A stretch of DNA of 64,000 nt from the NCBI RefSeq assembly GCF_000422265.1, contig NZ_KE383813.1, forward strand, positions 111,919-175,918, written 5' to 3'. The translations under genes were made by a program, and so were the position numbers. Below, in pieces: positions 18,151 to 26,799 of this stretch. The stretch's first letter is position 1. The number at the start of each line of letters is the position of its first letter. The notes below the pieces were generated by a model. It was not told the origin of the DNA. It did not search any database and saw only the letters and a program-made list of their open reading frames with translations. The DNA is from Kaistella palustris DSM 21579. Lineage in GTDB: Bacteria > Bacteroidota > Bacteroidia > Flavobacteriales > Weeksellaceae.

Positions 18151-20424
18151 TTATTTTTGATTGTTGATTTTTTTATAAACTCCATCTTTAATCTTTTCCA
18201 ATACCTCGGGAACCAATTTCCGCAACAGATCATCTACTGTGCGTTCGCTTAAAGTTAGTTTAGCACCTTCTACTACTGCCTGTTTTCGTTGAAAAGTTTC
18301 TGGTAATAGCGCAATTAATTTTTCTTTATTATTTGTGGGTTTGAAGTTTTCTTCCTGGTCACTGGCTGAAAGACTGTTAAAGACCATTATAGAATGTTCT
18401 ATATAGACTTTGCTCAGTAATATGGCTGCCGTGAAATCTTCGTCCGTACAAAAAACGGTATCTGCAGTGTCGCCATTTTCGAATTTGCGAAGCGCTGTAA
18501 ACACCATGCAGATTCTGAATGTTATTAATCCTAATCTATACACCACTCCTGCAATATCGTCGGAATTATAGAGAACAGACTGCTCTAACCGGTCTTTGAA
18601 TTCCCTGTTGAACCACGACCACTGGTCGTGGGTAAACTGTACTTCTGTAGGATAATTGATGAGCAGTTCTGCAGCCTGCAAAAGTTTTTCGGAGAGTTCT
18701 GCGAAATGATCGTTGTATACAATTCCATTGGCCGCCGGAGCGGGACTTTGCCAGACTATTGGACTTCTGAAAGCATAGAACATAAAGCGGCTGAACAATC
18801 CGTTTTCTGCAGATCCGATGAGGCGAGGAACCTGTGCCGGAGTACCTGACAGACAGACGGCAATTTTGGGTTCTTTAATTTCAAATACTTCATTATTGGT
18901 TTTGCGCGCTATGGAAATAGGTTCATGATGAAATGCACCCCGCAAGAGCGGTGAGTAACTTCCCCAATCCTGTTTATTTGCTCCGGACATTGTATCAGCT
19001 TCCGTCTCGAACATAATGCCGTTGCCACCGTTATCGTTGATCATTTTGATGAGCATGGACTGGCTTGTATCGGCTGGAATGAACACTCTTCTGAACGGTG
19101 GTTCTACGGGCTGTTCAGGAGGATCCTCCCCTTTTTTGAGTTTGGCGCAGATGGCTTTGTATCTAAGTAATTCCTTTTGATATTCTTCCTTTTCTGCTTT
19201 GGACTGTTCCGTAATTTTGCAATGGTATTTGTCTGCCAGCCGTTTGGCGTTTTTCATTACGCCTTTTCCATTTGCTGCCGGTGCGATGATAAATCCGAAT
19301 AGATTCGGAAATACTCTTTCCTGGTGATAAATCCCAACAACCTCCGGCAGGCATCCGCTGATGACTGTGAGTGCGCTGGTCAAAAACACATCGCGTTTTC
19401 TGCGATCTTCGTCGAATGCCAATGCTCCCTCTTTCAGGATATTGGGCAGGCTTTGATAGACCTCTTCCGGAATATGCGGCATGGATTTCAGCACATCTTC
19501 CGTGATCGGCGCTGCACTATTTGCAGTGTTTGCAAATTCTGCAAGGTCTGCAATATCTGTAATTCCTGAGAACTTTTTATGTTCGCTTTCATTCAGTTTG
19601 TAGGCACTGTTTACTGTCGCTGTAATTTCTTTTGGATCGAGATTGAAGGTTGATAATATTCTGGCTTCTGCACTAGAGTGTGATAAGCCATTACGGTTGC
19701 AGTTACAGGCTAACAGATGAATGTAGGTGTTACGGCTGCCGTGTTGATAAGTGAGTTTTTTATCCGTGAATTTAATGAGGTTTGCAAATATTTCATCATC
19801 GGACAAAACCGTTTTGGTTTCTTTCTGTTTGGGCTGTTTCACTGAAACGTCAAATAGTTCCGCCTCATCATTATACCAGGCATCAGAATCCCAAGACATG
19901 AAGCAAAGTCGTGAACAATCTTTTCCAGAAGGATCGACGGTTTCATTTAGCGCTGTTTCATAATAGTCCGCAACTTGCTGAAATGCCAAGCCGTGTTCTG
20001 AAATGCCGGTACTGACTTTAACCACTACTTTCAACCCTGTTCCGCGTGGACTGATGAACGCTGCCAAAGTAAAAGGTGCAAGAATGGCGGTGTCTTTTGC
20101 GGACTGTAGATTCACGGGAGTGATCTCATCGAAATCCAGAATTACACACTGGTTATATTCTGTAATGTCCGTAATTCGCCTGTGATTTTCAAAAGTGCCG
20201 GAAGCTGTAAATGCCAGTAGATTTTTTTTGAGTTTGTCGGCTTCCTGTTTTCCCTTTTCAGTATTTATTTTTCTGATTTCTTCGACCTGCTTTTTATAGC
20301 TGCCGTTCTTGATCTCTTCTATACACTCCTGCATGGTGGAATGTTTTACTTTTAACGTAAAGTTTCGGAAAACAGTTACCATCAGCTCAGCCTGGGTGCT
20401 GGTCATTTGAAAATTTGTTGCCAT
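18151..20424 (-). CDS. BT4734-like / DUF3987 protein (primase-helicase-like) of mobile elements
   Basis: A 757-residue protein. Residues about 30-200 contain FENHRRITDITEYNQCVILDF, AAFISPRGTGLKVVVKV and the DCSRLCFMSWD segment, which fit the BT4734/BF3469-like (VirE N-terminal) domain. This domain resembles a primase active-site module. Residues about 330-700 match DUF3987, with PAANGKGVMKNAKRLADKY as a possible nucleotide-binding loop and a later FETEADT motif. Proteins of this architecture are standard in Bacteroidota integrative and mobilisable elements, usually next to small HTH genes and an integrase, as here. A role in element replication or transfer is likely but unproven. The start overlaps the preceding HTH gene by 38 nt. 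Confidence 0.82.
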   Translation of the reverse strand: MATNFQMTSTQAELMVTVFRNFTLKVKHSTMQECIEEIKNGSYKKQVEEIRKINTEKGKQEADKLKKNLLAFTASGTFENHRRITDITEYNQCVILDFDEITPVNLQSAKDTAILAPFTLAAFISPRGTGLKVVVKVSTGISEHGLAFQQVADYYETALNETVDPSGKDCSRLCFMSWDSDAWYNDEAELFDVSVKQPKQKETKTVLSDDEIFANLIKFTDKKLTYQHGSRNTYIHLLACNCNRNGLSHSSAEARILSTFNLDPKEITATVNSAYKLNESEHKKFSGITDIADLAEFANTANSAAPITEDVLKSMPHIPEEVYQSLPNILKEGALAFDEDRRKRDVFLTSALTVISGCLPEVVGIYHQERVFPNLFGFIIAPAANGKGVMKNAKRLADKYHCKITEQSKAEKEEYQKELLRYKAICAKLKKGEDPPEQPVEPPFRRVFIPADTSQSMLIKMINDNGGNGIMFETEADTMSGANKQDWGSYSPLLRGAFHHEPISIARKTNNEVFEIKEPKIAVCLSGTPAQVPRLIGSAENGLFSRFMFYAFRSPIVWQSPAPAANGIVYNDHFAELSEKLLQAAELLINYPTEVQFTHDQWSWFNREFKDRLEQSVLYNSDDIAGVVYRLGLITFRICMVFTALRKFENGDTADTVFCTDEDFTAAILLSKVYIEHSIMVFNSLSASDQEENFKPTNNKEKLIALLPETFQRKQAVVEGAKLTLSERTVDDLLRKLVPEVLEKIKDGVYKKINNQK

Positions 20425-20722
20425 CAGTTTTCGGATTCAGGTTGGTGTTTTTTGCAGGAACGGTACATTTAGAAAGTAGTTCCAAAATATCATTGAGCCG
20501 GTAGTAGATTTTATTTCCTATCTGGACATAGGTGATGATATTTTCAGTTCGCCAATAGGCTGCGGTGCGTTTGCTGACATTCATAATGGAAAGGAATTCC
20601 TGACTGTCATACCATACTTCTTCAGGCTGCGTTCTCTGACTTTGTTTGAGCTCTAAAGAAATCTTATCTAATCTGCTGAGGATTTGCTGTACCTCTTCTT
20701 CGGAAAATCTGTAGAAACTCAT
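20387..20722 (-). CDS. helix-turn-helix domain protein (excisionase/MerR-like)
   Basis: A 111-residue protein from ATG 20722, chosen because that start overlaps the upstream gene's stop in an ATGA arrangement; an upstream in-frame start at 20806 would lie deep inside that gene. A helical N-terminus (FSEEEVQQILSRLDKISLEL) precedes a winged-helix HTH at about 45-95 (EVWYDSQEFLSIMNVSKRTA, YVQIGNKIYYRLNDILELL). Such proteins act as element regulators or recombination directionality factors. It forms a compact operon with the second HTH gene and the DUF3987 gene. Confidence 0.82.
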   Translation of the reverse strand: MSFYRFSEEEVQQILSRLDKISLELKQSQRTQPEEVWYDSQEFLSIMNVSKRTAAYWRTENIITYVQIGNKIYYRLNDILELLSKCTVPAKNTNLNPKTDGNKFSNDQHPG

Positions 20723-21021
20723 GATCTGCGCTTGTTTCGGATTAAGTAATTTGCGGCAGCGGTTTCTATATCTTCGGCGGTTTCCTGTCTGTTGCGCATT
20801 AACCATTCATCAATTTCCTGGCGACGGAAATAGAGTTTCTTGCCTTGTGGGCAGAAATGCGGGATCTGTTTTTGGGAAGTGAGTTTGTAAAGATGTGATG
20901 CACTGATGTCAAGATACTTGCATGCATCATTAAAATTGATTACTTCTTTTTGTAGAAGGTTTTGTTCATCGATTTTCTGTTCGAGCTGCGTGAGCTTTTG
21001 TAAGATTTGTTCTGATTCCAT
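20719..21021 (-). CDS. helix-turn-helix domain protein (excisionase family)
   Basis: A 100-residue protein. An N-terminal coiled segment (LTQLEQKIDEQNLLQKEV) is followed by a HTH_17-type DNA-binding domain at about 28-75 (NFNDACKYLDISASHLYKLT, KKLYFRRQEIDEWLM). The domain type is that of excisionases and small activators in Bacteroidota elements. First gene of the HTH-HTH-DUF3987 set, with 4-nt overlap to the next. The upstream region 21022-21148 contains the inverted segment GTTGCACAGGGTTGCACAAC, a possible operator (inference). Confidence 0.85.
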   Translation of the reverse strand: MESEQILQKLTQLEQKIDEQNLLQKEVINFNDACKYLDISASHLYKLTSQKQIPHFCPQGKKLYFRRQEIDEWLMRNRQETAEDIETAAANYLIRNKRRS

Positions 21022-21148
21022 TTTTGTGGGTTTAATAGGTTAAACTTGAATTATGGAAGCAAAGTAATGCAGCATATAGACGCTACGGTAGTTGCACAGG
21101 GTTGCACAACCCCGCGTTAAAGTGTCTGTTTATCGGTGTTTTTGGTGA

Positions 21149-21913
21149 TTATTTTTCTTTGTCTTTTCTTGCTTTCTGCATGAAATGGGTGAATTTTTCC
21201 TGCCAGAAATCGACTGTATTGAAGTCGGGAGTATCGAATGCGTTTTTTATAGAATTTGCGCTGATATCTTCTTTCTGTTTTGAGGAAAAGTTTTCGGCAA
21301 TGAAATTAAAGATGTCGGTTTTGTGTTTGCTGTCAATGATTTCTTCATCGTAAAGGACCCGAAATAAATAGGCTAGTTCTTTAACGCTGAGGTTGGTTTT
21401 GAGTTTTTGTTTTGGCTGCACCGTGTTTGGTAGTGCGAAATCGGCAAAGGAACCCAAATAGCCTTTTTTGAAATCCTGCAGAACTTGGTCTGCTGCTTCG
21501 TGATAGAGGTGAAAATATTTGTCGTAGTAATAAAATACATGATCAAAATATTTGGACTGGTGTTCTGGCATGCGTATATAATGCTCTTCCATATCATTGG
21601 GAATCCAATATTTTTGAAAAAACAATTTTTTAAGAAAATCATAACGCCGGTCTGGTTGATGTGTTTTAAACTGGCTTAATGAAACTGTGAGATACTTATT
21701 TATTTCCTGGTTATTTAGGTGCTGTATTTTTTCAAATGTTGTTTGTACAAAATCATGTAATTGCGGACCTTCAAGAAGTTTGGCGAAGTATTGAGGATCG
21801 AATTCCTCTACCTCGTTTGTAAAATTAATATAGTACTTCGTTGCGGCATCTATTATTTTATCCTCCAAATCCTCAACTAAAAACATTCTTGGTTTTTCCA
21901 TTATTTTTTCCAT
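21149..21913 (-). CDS. element-associated conserved protein, paralogue of its neighbour
   Basis: A 254-residue soluble protein. The C-terminal about 90 residues (SVKELAYLFRVLYDEEIID, FNFIAENFSSKQKEDISANS) match in pattern the same part of the upstream gene product at 21901-22593 (TVEELAYFFKLSIEQGIIV, FFDFIAANFQSKDQQQISPN). The shared layout (a helical pair, a spacer helix ending in FxSK, then a serine-asparagine turn before the final helix) also resembles the C-terminus of RteC, the excision regulator of CTnDOT; this resemblance is from memory and weak. The N-terminal half is unrelated in composition. The start overlaps the upstream gene by 13 nt. Function unknown, probably a regulator of the element. 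Confidence 0.65.
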   Translation of the reverse strand: MEKIMEKPRMFLVEDLEDKIIDAATKYYINFTNEVEEFDPQYFAKLLEGPQLHDFVQTTFEKIQHLNNQEINKYLTVSLSQFKTHQPDRRYDFLKKLFFQKYWIPNDMEEHYIRMPEHQSKYFDHVFYYYDKYFHLYHEAADQVLQDFKKGYLGSFADFALPNTVQPKQKLKTNLSVKELAYLFRVLYDEEIIDSKHKTDIFNFIAENFSSKQKEDISANSIKNAFDTPDFNTVDFWQEKFTHFMQKARKDKEK

Positions 21914-22593
21914 TCTATTTTATCACTGTCTCTGTGAGCGCGAGTTAACTGTAGCATCTGCAGAAGATCTTCGCGGATTTTTTCTATTGTTGCCGGTGAT
22001 GGATCATAACTTTTGTTTCGGATGCTGTTGGGTGATATTTGCTGTTGGTCTTTACTCTGAAAATTGGCCGCTATAAAATCAAAGAACTTGGTTTTTTGGT
22101 TTTTGTCTAAAACAATAATTCCCTGCTCGATTGAAAGTTTGAAAAAATAAGCAAGTTCTTCGACGGTGTAACCAGATTTAAAAGATGCTTTAGCAACGGG
22201 AACCTCCGCTGTTTCAAAAGAGAAATTATTGATTACCGATACCATTTCATCAATATAATAGATTTTAAGATTATTCATCGTACGTACATCTTCCGGTTCG
22301 ATCGTACCTTCAAAATCTTTGTTTACAACATTTATCATGAAGCCAATATTACTGTACTCCATTAATAGTTCTTTTGTTTGTAAAAGCTTTGTTTTAATCC
22401 TATTTAACGTGACATCTTCTCCTTTGATAAACATCGAAAATATTTGCTTTTTCAGCTCGGAGGTTTGATTAAAAAGATTTTGATTTACTTCATCATAATC
22501 TTTAACGGTAATTTTTTTATTTTCAACATCGACAATAAAATCTAAATTTTCGTTATTGAAAATATATTCAATCAGGGAGGAGTTATGATCCAT
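21901..22593 (-). CDS. element-associated conserved protein with RteC-like C-terminal pattern
   Basis: A 230-residue soluble protein without recognisable catalytic motifs. Its N-terminal half is helical and charged. Its C-terminal half carries the same ELAYFF - FFDFIAANFQSK - ISPNSIR pattern as the downstream neighbour, indicating duplication. It lies 3 nt from the integrase stop codon and overlaps the next gene, so all are likely in one transcript with the integrase. Proteins with this C-terminal layout are common beside integrases in Bacteroidota elements. No function is assigned. Confidence 0.65.
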   Translation of the reverse strand: MDHNSSLIEYIFNNENLDFIVDVENKKITVKDYDEVNQNLFNQTSELKKQIFSMFIKGEDVTLNRIKTKLLQTKELLMEYSNIGFMINVVNKDFEGTIEPEDVRTMNNLKIYYIDEMVSVINNFSFETAEVPVAKASFKSGYTVEELAYFFKLSIEQGIIVLDKNQKTKFFDFIAANFQSKDQQQISPNSIRNKSYDPSPATIEKIREDLLQMLQLTRAHRDSDKIEWKK

Positions 22594-22596
22594 ATC

Positions 22597-23703
22597 TTAT
22601 AAATTGATTTTTATTTTATTAGCTGCCGCTACCTTTTTCTCATTAATCACCTTGGCATAAATCTCCGTTGTAGAAAGATTTTTATGACCCAACAGCTTTG
22701 AGACTGTATAAATATCGGTTCCCAACGAAATCTGTAATGTCGCATAAGTATGCCTTGCGCAATGGAAGGTAATATGTTTATGAATACCCGCATCAGTAAG
22801 CCAATCTTTGAGATAGGTTTTATTCCAGTTTCCGTATTTTAATCCCGAGAATACTTTTTCTTCCTGGCCTTTCTGTTCGCCTAAAAGTGCCCTGGCTTCT
22901 TCCGCAATTGGCAGCGTTTCCGCTCCGCTTGTTTTCTTTTGCCTGAACCTGATAAAATTACCTAAATTTTCTGAATGCTGGATTTCTGACCATTTCAGTT
23001 TTTCTATATCAGACCATCGCAAACCAGTAAGACAGGAAAATAAAAACATTCTTTTCAGGGTTTTATTCCGACAATGGGTATTTGCTAACTTCTGAACTTC
23101 CTCCAAAGTAAGGAATTCGCGCTGCACATCATCCTGCTTGAAAGGTTCAACATAATCAGCTGGATTGGTTTGTAACAGTCCTTCTTTGACTGCCTGCTTT
23201 AATGCCGCCCGTAATTTGTTAAAGTAGCTGTATTTGGTATTTAAGGATATTCCTTCGCCGGTTTTGGTTTTTGCTTCACGGCTGAGGTAGTTTTTGAAAC
23301 CTTCTACCCACTCTTTATTTAAATGTTCGAAACTGACCTCTTTAGGGTCATAATCTTTTATCATTTTTCGTACGGCATTCCAGTTGCCATAGTTTCCCAA
23401 ACTTTCATATTTATTTTCAGTTAGGGCATCGAAAAATTCGTAGAATTTACCTCTCTGTTTTTCTTTATCTCGTAACCCATAAATATTATTTTGAGCTTCG
23501 AGATGTTTCTTGCTCCGGATTTGTTCGGCGAGGTCAAGAATTTTTCTGTTCTCATCTTTCTGCGCTTTGGTCAATTTACCTTTATCTGGTTCGGGTGTAA
23601 GATATAAACCAAGATGTTCATATTCCCTCTTCCCTTTATCATAGAAATCCAGATAGAGTGAAATCTTATTTCCTTTCTGCCGTTGCCTTAATGTTACTTT
23701 CAT
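22597..23703 (-). CDS. tyrosine-type site-specific integrase
   Basis: A 368-residue phage-integrase family recombinase. An Arm_DNA-binding-like N-terminus (about 1-85), a core-binding SAM-like domain (about 88-185, with FYEFFDALTENK and LNTKYSYFNKLRAALK) and a catalytic domain. Catalytic residues are visible: Arg in TGLRWSDI, His-x-x-Arg in HCARHTYA, His in LLGHKNL and the nucleophile Tyr in STTEIYAKV. Length is typical for Bacteroidota element integrases. It lies about 600 bp from the 3' end of mnmE with an excisionase-type gene between, fitting integration at mnmE. It overlaps the upstream HTH gene by 4 nt (ATGA). Confidence 0.95.
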   Translation of the reverse strand: MKVTLRQRQKGNKISLYLDFYDKGKREYEHLGLYLTPEPDKGKLTKAQKDENRKILDLAEQIRSKKHLEAQNNIYGLRDKEKQRGKFYEFFDALTENKYESLGNYGNWNAVRKMIKDYDPKEVSFEHLNKEWVEGFKNYLSREAKTKTGEGISLNTKYSYFNKLRAALKQAVKEGLLQTNPADYVEPFKQDDVQREFLTLEEVQKLANTHCRNKTLKRMFLFSCLTGLRWSDIEKLKWSEIQHSENLGNFIRFRQKKTSGAETLPIAEEARALLGEQKGQEEKVFSGLKYGNWNKTYLKDWLTDAGIHKHITFHCARHTYATLQISLGTDIYTVSKLLGHKNLSTTEIYAKVINEKKVAAANKIKINL

Positions 23704-24101
23704 TTTCCATCAGTTTTAAAAAGGTTATCTATTTCGGATCGTTGTATAATAGTTCTACGGCCAAGCTTAGCTGCATGCAATACATTTCGCTGCACCAGTC
23801 TTTGAATAGTCCATCTGCTTGCTCCCAGAAGCTCTGCTGCTTCCTGAACACTTAGGAATTCTTTGTTTTTAAGATTGAGGAAAGGTTGCAAGGTTTGCAG
23901 ACTTTGCAAGTTTTGCGGTTTTGCATCATTTGCAAAATTAGTTTGTTCGGAAAGTGCCTGCTGAATCTTTTCTTCTTTCTTTCGCAGCTTGTATGCGAGT
24001 TTTGCACAGCGATCACCACAGTATCTTGTAGTGGTAGTCTGCGCTACGAATGCCTGACCGCACAGCTGACAGTGTTTTGGAATGCTGAGTCGTGTGTTCA
24101 T
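23700..24101 (-). CDS. zinc-finger and excisionase-type HTH protein
   Basis: A 133-residue protein. The N-terminus has a zinc-binding pattern CQLC near residues 11-14 and CGDRC near 28-32. After a Lys/Glu-rich linker, residues about 80-130 form an excisionase HTH (FLSVQEAAELLGASRWTIQR, KLGRRTIIQRSEIDNLF). It probably controls integrase expression or the direction of recombination. The ATGA overlap with the integrase shows tight coupling. It is the outermost gene of the element before the GGGCAACAAA iterons and mnmE. Confidence 0.85.
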   Translation of the reverse strand: MNTRLSIPKHCQLCGQAFVAQTTTTRYCGDRCAKLAYKLRKKEEKIQQALSEQTNFANDAKPQNLQSLQTLQPFLNLKNKEFLSVQEAAELLGASRWTIQRLVQRNVLHAAKLGRRTIIQRSEIDNLFKTDGK

Positions 24102-24180
24102 CTTGTTGCCAGATGGTGCCGTTTGTAGCTCTGTGGTGCTGCATGGTGCAGAAACTCCCCGATACTAGATTATACTAGTT

Positions 24181-24254
24181 TTGGGCAACAAATTTGTTGC
24201 TGTAGCAACATCTGGGCAACAAATATACACGAAAAAACACAATCGGGCAACAAA
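24181..24254 (+). repeat. three GGGCAACAAA iterons at 31-bp spacing, right end of element
   Basis: GGGCAACAAA begins at 24183, 24214 and 24245, so the copies are spaced exactly 31 bp, close to three helical turns. Between the first two is an inverted repeat TGTTGC - TGTA - GCAACA. The first copy extends to TTGGGCAACAAAT, identical to 4287-4299. The location between the integrase operon and the presumed att site suits arm-type integrase/excisionase binding sites. Confidence 0.7.
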
Positions 24255-24319
24255 AAAGAGAAAATTAAATAATTTTAACTAAAAGAATAACAATGTGTTA
24301 GCAAATAAAAGAAGGGTAA

Positions 24320-25858
24320 CTACTTCCCAATACAAAACTTCGAGAAAATATTCCCCAAAACCTCATCATTCGTAAACTCTCCGGAAATCTCACCCAACTG
24401 CTCCAGCGCATTTCTCAATTCATACGCCAACAGTTCGGTATGAATCCCGGAACTCACCGCTACTTCCACCTGAAGAACAGATTGCAGCGAATTCTGCAAG
24501 GCATCAAAATGCCTTTGATTCGTAATGATCACATTGCTTTCCTGATCTTTCAAATTCTCCACGTAATCGATCAACACCGTTTTTACGGCTTCAATTCCTG
24601 TTTGATCTTTCGCGGAAATCCTCAACAATTCATCACAAAAATCCGGAAACAATTCCAGGTTTAAAGTGGCGTCAAATTCATTAGGTATTTCGTCGTTGGT
24701 CAAATCCACTTTATTATGAACCAGCACAATTTTCAGATCCTCGCGGTGGAATTCCTTCACAAAAGCAATTACTTCTTCAGGCGAGGAATCCTGCTCATCG
24801 TAAAGATACAACAGCACTTTCGCCGAAGCAATTTTCTCCTTCGCTTTCGTTACGCCAATTTTCTCAATGACATCCGTCGTTTCCCGAAGTCCCGCTGTAT
24901 CCACAAAGCGAAAAGCCGTTCCTTTCAAATGAATCAGTTCCTCAATCGTATCCCGCGTTGTACCGGCAATTTCAGAAACAATCGCTCTTTCCTCTTTCAA
25001 TAACGCATTCAAAAGCGTCGATTTTCCAGCGTTCGGTTTCCCGATAATGGCGACTTCAACTCCATTTTTCAGCGCATTTCCGTATTGGAAACTCTCAATC
25101 AAAGAACCCAGTTTATGACGTAAGTTGAGCAGCAATTGAGTCATGGCGGTACGGTCTGCAAATTCCACATCCTCTTCCCCGAAATCCAGTTCCAGTTCAA
25201 TCAGCGACGTAAAATTCAGCAAGTCATTTCTAAGGATTGAAATCTCATTCGTAATTCCCCCTTTCAACTGATTCAAAGCCACTTTCCGCGACGCCTCATT
25301 TTCCGAAGCAATCAAATCAGCAATCGATTCCGCCTGCGCCAGATCAATTCTGCCGTTCATAAAAGCGCGCATCGTAAATTCCCCGGCTTTCGCCAGTCGC
25401 GCCCCATTCTTCACCAAAACTTCCAGAATTTTCTTTGCAATATGCGGCGATCCGTGAAAAGAAATTTCTACCACATCTTCGGTCGTAAAAGTCTTCGGCG
25501 CAAGAAATACGGAGACCATGACTTCATCAATGAGTTCTTCTGTTTTATAAATGACCGGGTCTGAACCTGTGGTCAATGGTCTATGGTCGGGAATTACATA
25601 CTGATGCGAACCACCGTCTTTTTTAGTCATTTCAGGAGTTTCATCAATCACAAAGTCCATTTCATTTCCACCTACAACGTGATCCTTATAATCCACGATA
25701 TATCCATAATGCACCGTATGGGATCTCACCTTTTCCAGGTCAGTTCCCTGAAAACAGCGTTTCGCAATCTTCACGGCATCATTGCCGGAAAGGCGAATAA
25801 TTCCCAAAGCTCCAACTCCGTTTGCTGTGGCTAGGGCACAGATCGTATCTTGATTCAT
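24320..25858 (-). CDS. mnmE: tRNA uridine-5-carboxymethylaminomethyl(34) synthesis GTPase MnmE
   Basis: A 512-residue protein with the complete MnmE layout. The N-terminal tetrahydrofolate-binding domain starts TICALATANGVGALGIIRLSG; helical domain; inserted Ras-like G domain with GKPNAGKS (G1), GTTRD (G2), DTAG (G3) and NKVD (G4); C-terminal CIGK, whose Cys is required for tRNA modification. With MnmG it modifies the wobble uridine of several tRNAs. An insertion of about 35 residues near 80-115 (with MTKKDGGSHQYV) lengthens it compared with the usual 450-465. The integrative element abuts its 3' end without visibly disrupting the reading frame. Confidence 0.97.
   Translation of the reverse strand: MNQDTICALATANGVGALGIIRLSGNDAVKIAKRCFQGTDLEKVRSHTVHYGYIVDYKDHVVGGNEMDFVIDETPEMTKKDGGSHQYVIPDHRPLTTGSDPVIYKTEELIDEVMVSVFLAPKTFTTEDVVEISFHGSPHIAKKILEVLVKNGARLAKAGEFTMRAFMNGRIDLAQAESIADLIASENEASRKVALNQLKGGITNEISILRNDLLNFTSLIELELDFGEEDVEFADRTAMTQLLLNLRHKLGSLIESFQYGNALKNGVEVAIIGKPNAGKSTLLNALLKEERAIVSEIAGTTRDTIEELIHLKGTAFRFVDTAGLRETTDVIEKIGVTKAKEKIASAKVLLYLYDEQDSSPEEVIAFVKEFHREDLKIVLVHNKVDLTNDEIPNEFDATLNLELFPDFCDELLRISAKDQTGIEAVKTVLIDYVENLKDQESNVIITNQRHFDALQNSLQSVLQVEVAVSSGIHTELLAYELRNALEQLGEISGEFTNDEVLGNIFSKFCIGK
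24332..24346 (+). other. candidate right attachment site inside the mnmE 3' end
   Basis: ACAAAACTTCGAGAA lies in the last codons of mnmE (encoding part of FSKFCIGK) and matches 4305-4319 at 13 of 15 bases. The 3' end of mnmE (trmE/thdF) is a known integration target, for example of SGI1 in Salmonella. Confidence 0.4.
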
Positions 25859-25920
25859 GCTGTAAAATTACGGAATTATTCCTTTTTTTAGGAGCACAAA
25901 GATTTCGCCTCTTTCGAAGA

Positions 25921-25980
25921 CCCGACCCGCTGTCCACTATATCCCGCCGCGGCGGGGATGCCGTTACCATCGGGGCTAGA
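25921..25980 (-). repeat. dispersed palindrome-containing repeat, copy 1
   Basis: On the minus strand it reads AGCCCCGATGGTAACGGCAT, then a CCCCGCCGCGGCGGG palindrome, then ATATAGTGGACAGCGGG. A related copy with a different palindrome (CAGCCCCGAAGCCGGGGCTG) lies at 37181-37247. I know this family as frequent in Chryseobacterium intergenic DNA. It sits in the mnmE upstream region, so it may affect mnmE expression. Confidence 0.7.
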
Positions 25981-26116
25981 ATGGAGGGCGGTTTTTCTTT
26001 TTGGAATTTCAAAATTAAAAATATTAAAACAAAGAATAATGTAAAATCTAATAAGATTTCTTATTTTTAGTGAATTACTTATTTGATTAATATGAAAAAT
26101 TTATAAAAATATTTAA

Positions 26117-26746
26117 ATGAATGAAATAGAAAAAGAATTTTTCACAATACACAAAATTGATTTTGAGAATTGCATAGATGTTCAGAAAATGCGTTTGACA
26201 GTTGGTGTAAAAGCGATTATGAAATATCATAAAAAAAAATTTGCTTATAATACATTTCCATGCAAAAGAGGACATACAATAAAAAATTCCGTTGGACAAT
26301 GTGTAATGTGTAACTCATCTGCGATCAGTTATCATTCTCGAGAAAGAAATAGTGGATATCTTTATATCGCAGGTTCAAAATGGGGTGAACGAATAAAAAT
26401 AGGAGCGACTACAAATTATGAAAAGAGAGAAAAATATTTAAATGAAAATAAAGGATATGGAATGCACGCCGATTGGAAAATTTTAGCAGTAATTAAAGTT
26501 GATGAAATGGGATTTCGCGAAAGACAAATTCATAATTTATTAGAAAAATATCGTGAATATGGAATACAGTACTATCGTGGAAATGAAATTAAAACATCTA
26601 ACGAAGCATTTAGATGTAATTACGAAAAATCATTAAACCTCCTAAAAAAATTTTGTTTAGATCATAAATTTGATTTAAAAATTTTTGAACGTGAAGTAAC
26701 GAAATATGATTTTGCAAATTTAATAAAAGACATTGAAGACTTATAA
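26117..26746 (+). CDS. GIY-YIG (T5orf172-like) nuclease domain protein with zinc-finger
   Basis: A 209-residue AT-rich gene. Residues about 55-75 hold a Cys pair layout (FPCKRGH, then QCVMC) likely to bind zinc. Then SGYLYIAGSKWGERIKIGAT and YEKREKYL form a T5orf172/MUG113-type GIY-YIG core (Y-L-Y-I, then K-I-G-A-T). The downstream FRERQIHNLLEKYREYGIQ helps complete the domain. Members are found in phages and mobile DNA; the biological target is unknown. Its low GC content relative to mnmE and the following oxidoreductase suggests recent transfer, together with the next gene. Confidence 0.72.
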   Translation: MNEIEKEFFTIHKIDFENCIDVQKMRLTVGVKAIMKYHKKKFAYNTFPCKRGHTIKNSVGQCVMCNSSAISYHSRERNSGYLYIAGSKWGERIKIGATTNYEKREKYLNENKGYGMHADWKILAVIKVDEMGFRERQIHNLLEKYREYGIQYYRGNEIKTSNEAFRCNYEKSLNLLKKFCLDHKFDLKIFEREVTKYDFANLIKDIEDL

Positions 26747-26799
26747 CATTTTAAATTCCCTACAAAATCTTATAATAACTTTTCGAATTACTCCTGTAA

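Noticed and set aside
24320-25858. tRNA gene as integration site of the element
   Set aside because: No tRNA-like cloverleaf is visible near the integrase; the adjacent conserved target is the mnmE 3' end.
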